From: Lachnospiraceae bacterium
Lineage (GTDB): Bacteria; Bacillota; Clostridia; Lachnospirales; Lachnospiraceae
Assembly (NCBI GenBank): GCA_017394885.1
Contig: JAFPWO010000023.1
Span: 62,001-126,000, forward strand
DNA length: 64,000 nucleotides
Direction: 5' to 3'
The notes under the pieces were generated by a model. It saw nothing but the letters and a program-made list of their open reading frames with translations. It searched no databases and was not told where the DNA came from. Shown here one piece after another: positions 59,616-64,000 of this stretch. Made by a program: the position numbers and the translations under genes. The stretch's first letter is position 1, and every line of letters begins with the position of its first letter.

Positions 59616-60199
59616 AGTACCTCCGCGTAGTTGCTTCCGCAGACCATATGGTAAATAAGGTCGGCCAGAAAGACGGCAATGATCAGATAGGAAACGAGGC
59701 GGTAGCCGCGCGGGAAGCGCCGGCGGAAAAACCCGGTCAGGCGCTTCATGGCGGGATGGATCAGGTACAACCCCACCATGCCCATGACCCCGAAGCGCAG
59801 GGTGGAGCGCAGAGCGATGCGGCCGTCAAAGTTCGGCCCGTAATCGCTGTAATCCCATAAACGGATATGATAGATCACTTCCGTCAGATAGCTGGAAAAC
59901 AGCTCCAGCGCGGTCGTGAGCAGGCAGATCGCCAGAAAGCAGAGAAGCGGCGTGATGCTGACGGGCCCGACCGAAACGCGCCGGTGCTTTAGCGGACCGA
60001 CCGTCAGCAGAAGCAGCATGCCGCCGATGCCGTAGATGGGCAGATAAGGCCCGAAGCAGAAGCCGCGGTTCACAAATCCGTAGCCCAGCTCGAAATAAAA
60101 AACGCAGACCTCATACAGCCAGCCCACAAATGCGAAGGCCAGAAAGTACAAGAACCAGGTATTCCAGAGGGCGGGCAGCTGACGGAGTTTTTCTTTCAT
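59612..60199 (-). CDS. CmpB-type ('putative ABC permease') membrane protein
   Basis: 195 residues, about five helices. VGWLYEVCVFYFELGYGFVNRGFCFGPYLPIYGIGG and IRLWDYSDYGPNFDGRIAL are family marks, shared with the C-terminal part of the 53.7-kb protein. No ATPase partner is adjacent, so transport is doubtful. It is read with rocB upstream (27 bases) and the GNAT gene downstream (4-base overlap). Confidence 0.88.
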   Translation of the reverse strand: MKEKLRQLPALWNTWFLYFLAFAFVGWLYEVCVFYFELGYGFVNRGFCFGPYLPIYGIGGMLLLLTVGPLKHRRVSVGPVSITPLLCFLAICLLTTALELFSSYLTEVIYHIRLWDYSDYGPNFDGRIALRSTLRFGVMGMVGLYLIHPAMKRLTGFFRRRFPRGYRLVSYLIIAVFLADLIYHMVCGSNYAEVL

Positions 60200-60226
60200 A
60201 GTGTCACAAAAAGTGCGGCGTACCGC

Positions 60227-61873
60227 TTACCGATTCCACATATATTCGATCAGGGCCTTCGTGGTTTCCGGAAGCACATGGAACAGGCTGTGCTTATTGA
60301 CCCGTTCGGCGTAGGTGTGATAGTCCCTGCCAATGGGCCCGTAGATGATGCTGGGGATGGCGATCTTTTCCATCGTGTCGAAGCGGATGCGGTAGGCGTC
60401 ACCCCACAGCGGCATGTTCTCCGAGAGCTTTTCATAGTCGAACGGCGCCGTCACCGCGCTGTAGCTGAGGTCCGAGATGCCCATAAAGAAATCCTCTTTC
60501 CGGATAGGGCGGCCATAGGCTTCCTCCGACAGCTTTGCCACAAAGTTCAGGGCGGCGCTGCCGTACCCTTCCTTGCCTTTTACATGGTCGGCGTGCACGG
60601 GAGGGTAGTACGGCGGGGCAAAGCCGATGATCGTAACAGGGACCTGAATGTTCGAGAAATTGAGAACCGCTTCCATCAGGTCCGCGGTCGCGTCCGGGAA
60701 ACTGGTCTTCCCGCGGCTTACCGCATCGACGGCGCGGGCGTACGCCCCGGCATAGAACGCATCAAACGCGGCCACATCCCGCCCGCGCAGCACAGCGCAC
60801 AGCTCGTGAAAGCTCATGACGTAAGGGTCATAATGGATATGATCCTGACGCGTATCTTTGTTCATCGTCTTATAGATCTGATATTCCCGGTCCATTTTTT
60901 CCACCTGCGCGGCAAAGGCCTCGGTGCAGATGCGCTTTAATTTCCGCTCGACGTCTTCCGGCGTCGCGGAGAAGCTGAGGGCCGTAAAATAGCCGCAGGC
61001 ACGATGCGGGATGGAGACGTCATAGCCGTGCTTCCGGTCGCGCAGATTCGCCCAGGTGGGGGGAACGCAGGCCTCATCCTGATACACATCGGAAAATTCC
61101 AGCGATCCGTTGGTGCGCAGATAAATATCCGCAAGCACGCTGAGCGCGGAAAAACCCTCATAGAAATGACCGGCGTGGTTTTTGCGGCCCTGCACGAGGA
61201 TCACCGGCATGAGCTTGCCGACCGAGCCGATCGAGAGCGTTAAGGCGCCGTCCGCCTCGCGGGTGGGTTCGGGATCGATAAGCAGTTTATAATTCAGACC
61301 GTATTTTTCCTGAAGCTGCAGGAAGATCTCTGCCGCGCCGCGCATCCCCGCGGAATAGGACTCCTCATCCGGGACAGGAACAAAAAGGAGGCATCCGTCC
61401 AGGCTGGCCGATTCGGCCTGCCGGGCGAACTGCTCAAAAAGCGCGGCATGCATGCATAGGCCGCCCTTCATATCGGCGGCGCCGCGGCCCCACAGCCACT
61501 CGCCGGATTCCAGATCGCGGCGCTGTTCCGCATCCAGGGGGAAGTCCCGCAGCAGCTTTTCCAGGGTGGGATCATCCGGCCGGAAGGCATATTCCTCCGC
61601 GGGACCGTATTCCTCGGCGGAGACGACGTCAAAGTGTCCGCTGAGCACAACGGTATCCGGCTTTTTCCCGCGCAGCAGGGCATAGGGGATGCTGCGGCCG
61701 TACGGATCGCCGGGGATCGGATACAGGCCGGTATCTTCCGGGTATTTCTGAAAATAGGGCAGGGAGCGGAAAAAACCGGCAAACCATTCTGCCGGTTCGT
61801 TTTCCGCCTCCGAGCAGGTAAAGCTTTTCATGGCCATGAGCCGGGTGAGCAGCTCAGCAATGCGCTTTTCCAT
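60227..61873 (-). CDS. rocB: M20-family peptidase, RocB-type
   Basis: 548 residues. Metal and catalytic motifs: LSGHFDVVSAEEYG, WGRGAADMKGGLCMH, PVPDEESYSAGMRGA. Length and order match RocB, named from the arginine utilisation locus of Bacillus, though its reaction is not well defined. GAAAGGAAG lies before the ATG. First gene of a minus-strand unit with the CmpB-like and GNAT genes. Confidence 0.9.
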   Translation of the reverse strand: MEKRIAELLTRLMAMKSFTCSEAENEPAEWFAGFFRSLPYFQKYPEDTGLYPIPGDPYGRSIPYALLRGKKPDTVVLSGHFDVVSAEEYGPAEEYAFRPDDPTLEKLLRDFPLDAEQRRDLESGEWLWGRGAADMKGGLCMHAALFEQFARQAESASLDGCLLFVPVPDEESYSAGMRGAAEIFLQLQEKYGLNYKLLIDPEPTREADGALTLSIGSVGKLMPVILVQGRKNHAGHFYEGFSALSVLADIYLRTNGSLEFSDVYQDEACVPPTWANLRDRKHGYDVSIPHRACGYFTALSFSATPEDVERKLKRICTEAFAAQVEKMDREYQIYKTMNKDTRQDHIHYDPYVMSFHELCAVLRGRDVAAFDAFYAGAYARAVDAVSRGKTSFPDATADLMEAVLNFSNIQVPVTIIGFAPPYYPPVHADHVKGKEGYGSAALNFVAKLSEEAYGRPIRKEDFFMGISDLSYSAVTAPFDYEKLSENMPLWGDAYRIRFDTMEKIAIPSIIYGPIGRDYHTYAERVNKHSLFHVLPETTKALIEYMWNR

Positions 61874-62026
61874 AACGCTTCCTTTCCGCTTATGATGACC
61901 GTGCGTACGTTTCTGCCCTCACAGTACCACTTTTTCGGCATTCCTTCAAGATGGAAGGCCGTCCGGCATTTTTTTGCGGCAAAAGCGGCCGGGATGTGCT
62001 ATGATGATTCAGGGAGGCATTGCCGT

Positions 62027-62734
62027 ATGAGGATCGTACCCGGAAATGATGAAAAATATAACATGGATCGGGTGGAAGCGCTCCCGGACAGCCCCTTAAG
62101 GGGAGAAACGGTCCTGTTCCTCGGGTCCTCCGTGACCCGCGGCGCGCGGTCGTATCATGACGGGATCCCGGAATACTTCGGAAAGCGCTTCGGCGTGAAC
62201 GTGATAAAAGAAGCGGTCAGCGGGACCACGCTCTGCGATGACGATGAAGTTTCCTATATTCACCGGCTGCTGCACAAGGTGGATCCGTCCGCGCCGGTCC
62301 GGCTTTTTTTCTGCCAGCTTTCAACCAATGACGCCGCGCAGAACAAGCCGCTGGGGGAGATCGCCGAAAGCCGGGATATGGCCGCGTTGGATACGCACAC
62401 CGTCACCGGCGCCATCGAATTCATTCTTGCTTATGCGGCGCAGACCTGGAACTGCCCGGTCTGTTTCTTTACGAGCGATCACTTTGGGAGCGATGCGTAT
62501 GACGCCATGGTGAAGCGGCTTTATGAACTGCAGGAGAAGTGGGGCTTCGGGCTGCTGGATCTGTGGAATGGTGAAGCGTTCAATACGGTGCCGGAAGAAA
62601 AATATGAATTGTACATGTATGATCCGCTGCATCCGACGAAAGCCGGCTACCGGATGTGGTGGTGCCCGGAGCTGGAGCGGCAGTTCCTCGCGTATCTGGG
62701 TGAGCGGAGCAGACGAAAGGATGAAGAAATATGA
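62027..62734 (+). CDS. SGNH/GDSL-type hydrolase
   Basis: 235 residues. Block I FLGSSVTRGARS with nucleophile Ser35 (the usual GDS reads GSS), block III-like LFFCQLSTNDAAQN, and block V DPLHPTKAGYRMWW with the catalytic Asp and His. No signal peptide, so a cytosolic esterase. GGGAGG lies 9 bases before ATG 62027, and TGCTATGAT at 61998-62006 is an extended -10 box. The longer frame starts antisense to rocB. Its stop overlaps the next gene by 4 bases. Confidence 0.88.
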   Translation: MRIVPGNDEKYNMDRVEALPDSPLRGETVLFLGSSVTRGARSYHDGIPEYFGKRFGVNVIKEAVSGTTLCDDDEVSYIHRLLHKVDPSAPVRLFFCQLSTNDAAQNKPLGEIAESRDMAALDTHTVTGAIEFILAYAAQTWNCPVCFFTSDHFGSDAYDAMVKRLYELQEKWGFGLLDLWNGEAFNTVPEEKYELYMYDPLHPTKAGYRMWWCPELERQFLAYLGERSRRKDEEI

Positions 62735-63699
62735 AAGAGATACCCGTACAGGAGATCTGCCCGGTGCGGATCGGACAGACGGAAAATAAAGAGGCCGCGA
62801 CGGGCTGTACGGTCTTTGTCAGCCGGGAGGGGATGATCGCCGGCCTGGACGTGCGCGGCGGCGGCCCGGCGTCCCGGGAGAGCGAGCTCTTAAAGCCGCT
62901 CGCGGCGGCGCATCAGATCCATGCTATCGTGCTCGCCGGCGGAAGTGCGTTCGGGCTCGGCGCGGCCGGCGGCGTGATGCGGTATCTGGAGGAGCGCGGC
63001 GTCGGGTACGACGTCGGCGTGACCAAAGTGCCGCTCGTGGTACAGTCGGATCTTTTCGATCTGACGGTAGGCGATCCTTTCACCAGGCCGGATGAGGCCA
63101 TGGGTTATGAAGCGGCCCGGCTCGCCTGGGAAGCGCCGAATTACCGGGACGGGAATTTCGGGGCCGGATGCGGCGCGACCGTGGGGAAGCTCGCCGGGAT
63201 GGAGACCTGCATGAAAACAGGGATCGGAAGCTTTGCCGTGCAGCTCGGAGAACTGAAGATCGGCGCCGTGGCGGCGCTGAATGCGCTCGGGGATGTGTTT
63301 GACTGGAAAACGGGCCGGCAAATCGCGGGCCTGCTGACCGCAGACCGGAAAGCTTTCGCGGATACTGCGGCACTGATGCGGCAGAACACGGAGATCGTGG
63401 AGAACCGCTTCACCGGCAATACGACGCTGGGCGTGGTCCTGACTAACGCAGCCTTTACCAAAGCCCAGCTCTGCAAGATCGCCTCGATGGCGCAGGACGG
63501 CCTTGCCCGGTCTGTCCGGCCGGTGCATACCTCCGCGGACGGCGACAGCATCTATGCCGTATCCGCCGGGACGGTGCAGGCGGATACGGATCTGGCCGGC
63601 GTGCTGGCTGCGGAAGTCATCAGCGAAGCGATTTCCCGGGCGGTACGGGCGGCAGAAAGCGCTTACGGCTTTCCGGCTGCGGCGGACCTGACGTTCTGA
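62731..63699 (+). CDS. P1/DmpA-type self-processing peptidase
   Basis: 322 residues. GGSAFGLGAAGGVMRYLEERG, GNFGAGCGATVGK, and the processing site before Thr231 in GNTTLGVVLTNA, which would become the N-terminal nucleophile after self-cleavage (many relatives have Ser). Members release N-terminal or beta-amino acids from small peptides. ATGA overlap with the SGNH gene. Confidence 0.92.
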   Translation: MKEIPVQEICPVRIGQTENKEAATGCTVFVSREGMIAGLDVRGGGPASRESELLKPLAAAHQIHAIVLAGGSAFGLGAAGGVMRYLEERGVGYDVGVTKVPLVVQSDLFDLTVGDPFTRPDEAMGYEAARLAWEAPNYRDGNFGAGCGATVGKLAGMETCMKTGIGSFAVQLGELKIGAVAALNALGDVFDWKTGRQIAGLLTADRKAFADTAALMRQNTEIVENRFTGNTTLGVVLTNAAFTKAQLCKIASMAQDGLARSVRPVHTSADGDSIYAVSAGTVQADTDLAGVLAAEVISEAISRAVRAAESAYGFPAAADLTF

Positions 63700-63721
63700 T
63701 TTTTCGGAGAAGGAGAAACTT

Positions 63722-64000
63722 ATGGCGCACTTTTCTGTTCGGGAACTAAAAGACTACTGCGAAAAACTGATGATGTCATACGGTGTCGATGCGGACTGCG
63801 CGGAGACGGTCGCGGCGATGCTGATGGACGCCGAACTCACCGGCGTCGGCACCCACGGGGTCAGCCGGCTTCCCATCTATCTGGAACGGATAAAAAGAGG
63901 GCTGGTTTCCTGTCATAATGAGGCGAAGATCCTTCGGGAAAGTCCTTCTGCCGCCGCGATCGACGCGGGAAACAGCTTAGGCGCGGTCGGCGCGAAGTTC
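63722..64000 (+). CDS. Ldh2-family (malate/L-lactate/ureidoglycolate) dehydrogenase, 3' truncated
   Basis: The first 93 residues are in the window. DAELTGVGTHGVSRLPIYLERIKRG is the family signature, with the catalytic His in THGV, and AAIDAGNSLGAVGAKF follows. Members use NAD(P)H to reduce 2-keto acids. GGAGAAGGAG lies before the ATG, 22 bases after the peptidase gene, so it is probably the third gene of that unit. Confidence 0.92.
   Translation, partial: MAHFSVRELKDYCEKLMMSYGVDADCAETVAAMLMDAELTGVGTHGVSRLPIYLERIKRGLVSCHNEAKILRESPSAAAIDAGNSLGAVGAKF

Overview
The window looks like chromosomal DNA of a moderately GC-rich, low-motility-content Gram-positive bacterium of the class Clostridia (a gut- or rumen-type lineage is my guess, not proven). 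Reasons: AGGAGG-type ribosome sites, sigma-A promoters of the TTGACA-17-TATAAT kind, a T-box leader, a Bacillota-type ArgR, a sucrose EIIBCA PTS with HPr and enzyme I, GntP and NhaC transporters, RocB, and lipoproteins. TAG, TAA and TGA are all used as ordinary stops. I see no phage, transposase, CRISPR array or plasmid functions.

Layout. 1-6.8 kb: a cluster of zinc-ribbon, TPM and SPFH proteins, then an alpha/beta hydrolase fused to a multi-TM domain and a YwaF-like membrane protein. 7-10 kb: gapdh under a near-consensus promoter, then a two-gene ABC exporter. 10-18.4 kb: a sucrose locus (amylosucrase-family GH13 enzyme, HAD phosphatase, sucrose PTS EIIBCA, HPr, enzyme I, YfcE-type phosphoesterase, fructokinase); its HPr keeps His15 but lacks the regulatory Ser46. 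18.4-21.1 kb: GntP permease with glycerate kinase. 21.3-24.9 kb: a phosphoglycerate kinase-triosephosphate isomerase fusion and a MATE exporter. 25-29.7 kb: MoxR ATPase and VWA protein, then larB-larC-larE for the nickel-pincer cofactor, with an amber codon inside larB and no larA in the window. 29.7-31.5 kb: a TrpB-like enzyme behind a tryptophan-type T-box. 31.6-37.3 kb: DNA glycosylase, MscS channel, a 913-residue membrane protein carrying about 15 Cys-pair repeats, and an NhaC antiporter.

37.4-45 kb: a second GH13 enzyme, a D-2-hydroxyacid dehydrogenase, tRNA-Ala(CGC), an AlbA/Schlafen-type regulator, and an amino-acid ABC importer whose last gene is argR; an 18-bp ARG box fills the spacer of the operon promoter exactly, so this is probably a self-regulated arginine uptake operon. 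45-49.5 kb: a lipoprotein, small unknown proteins, a membrane dipeptidase, a methyltransferase and an M48 protease. 49.6-52.4 kb: a radical SAM/SPASM enzyme translationally coupled to a DUF2207-like membrane protein that has a cytosolic zinc ribbon and a tail of ten closely spaced cysteines. This is my best candidate for an undescribed modification system. 52.4-64 kb: an aminotransferase, two CmpB-type membrane proteins flanking three tandem ornithine-cyclodeaminase-family genes, a GNAT enzyme, RocB, an SGNH hydrolase, a P1-type peptidase and the beginning of an Ldh2-family oxidoreductase.

All functions are read from sequence motifs and family resemblance without database searches; promoters, operators and terminators are pattern calls.
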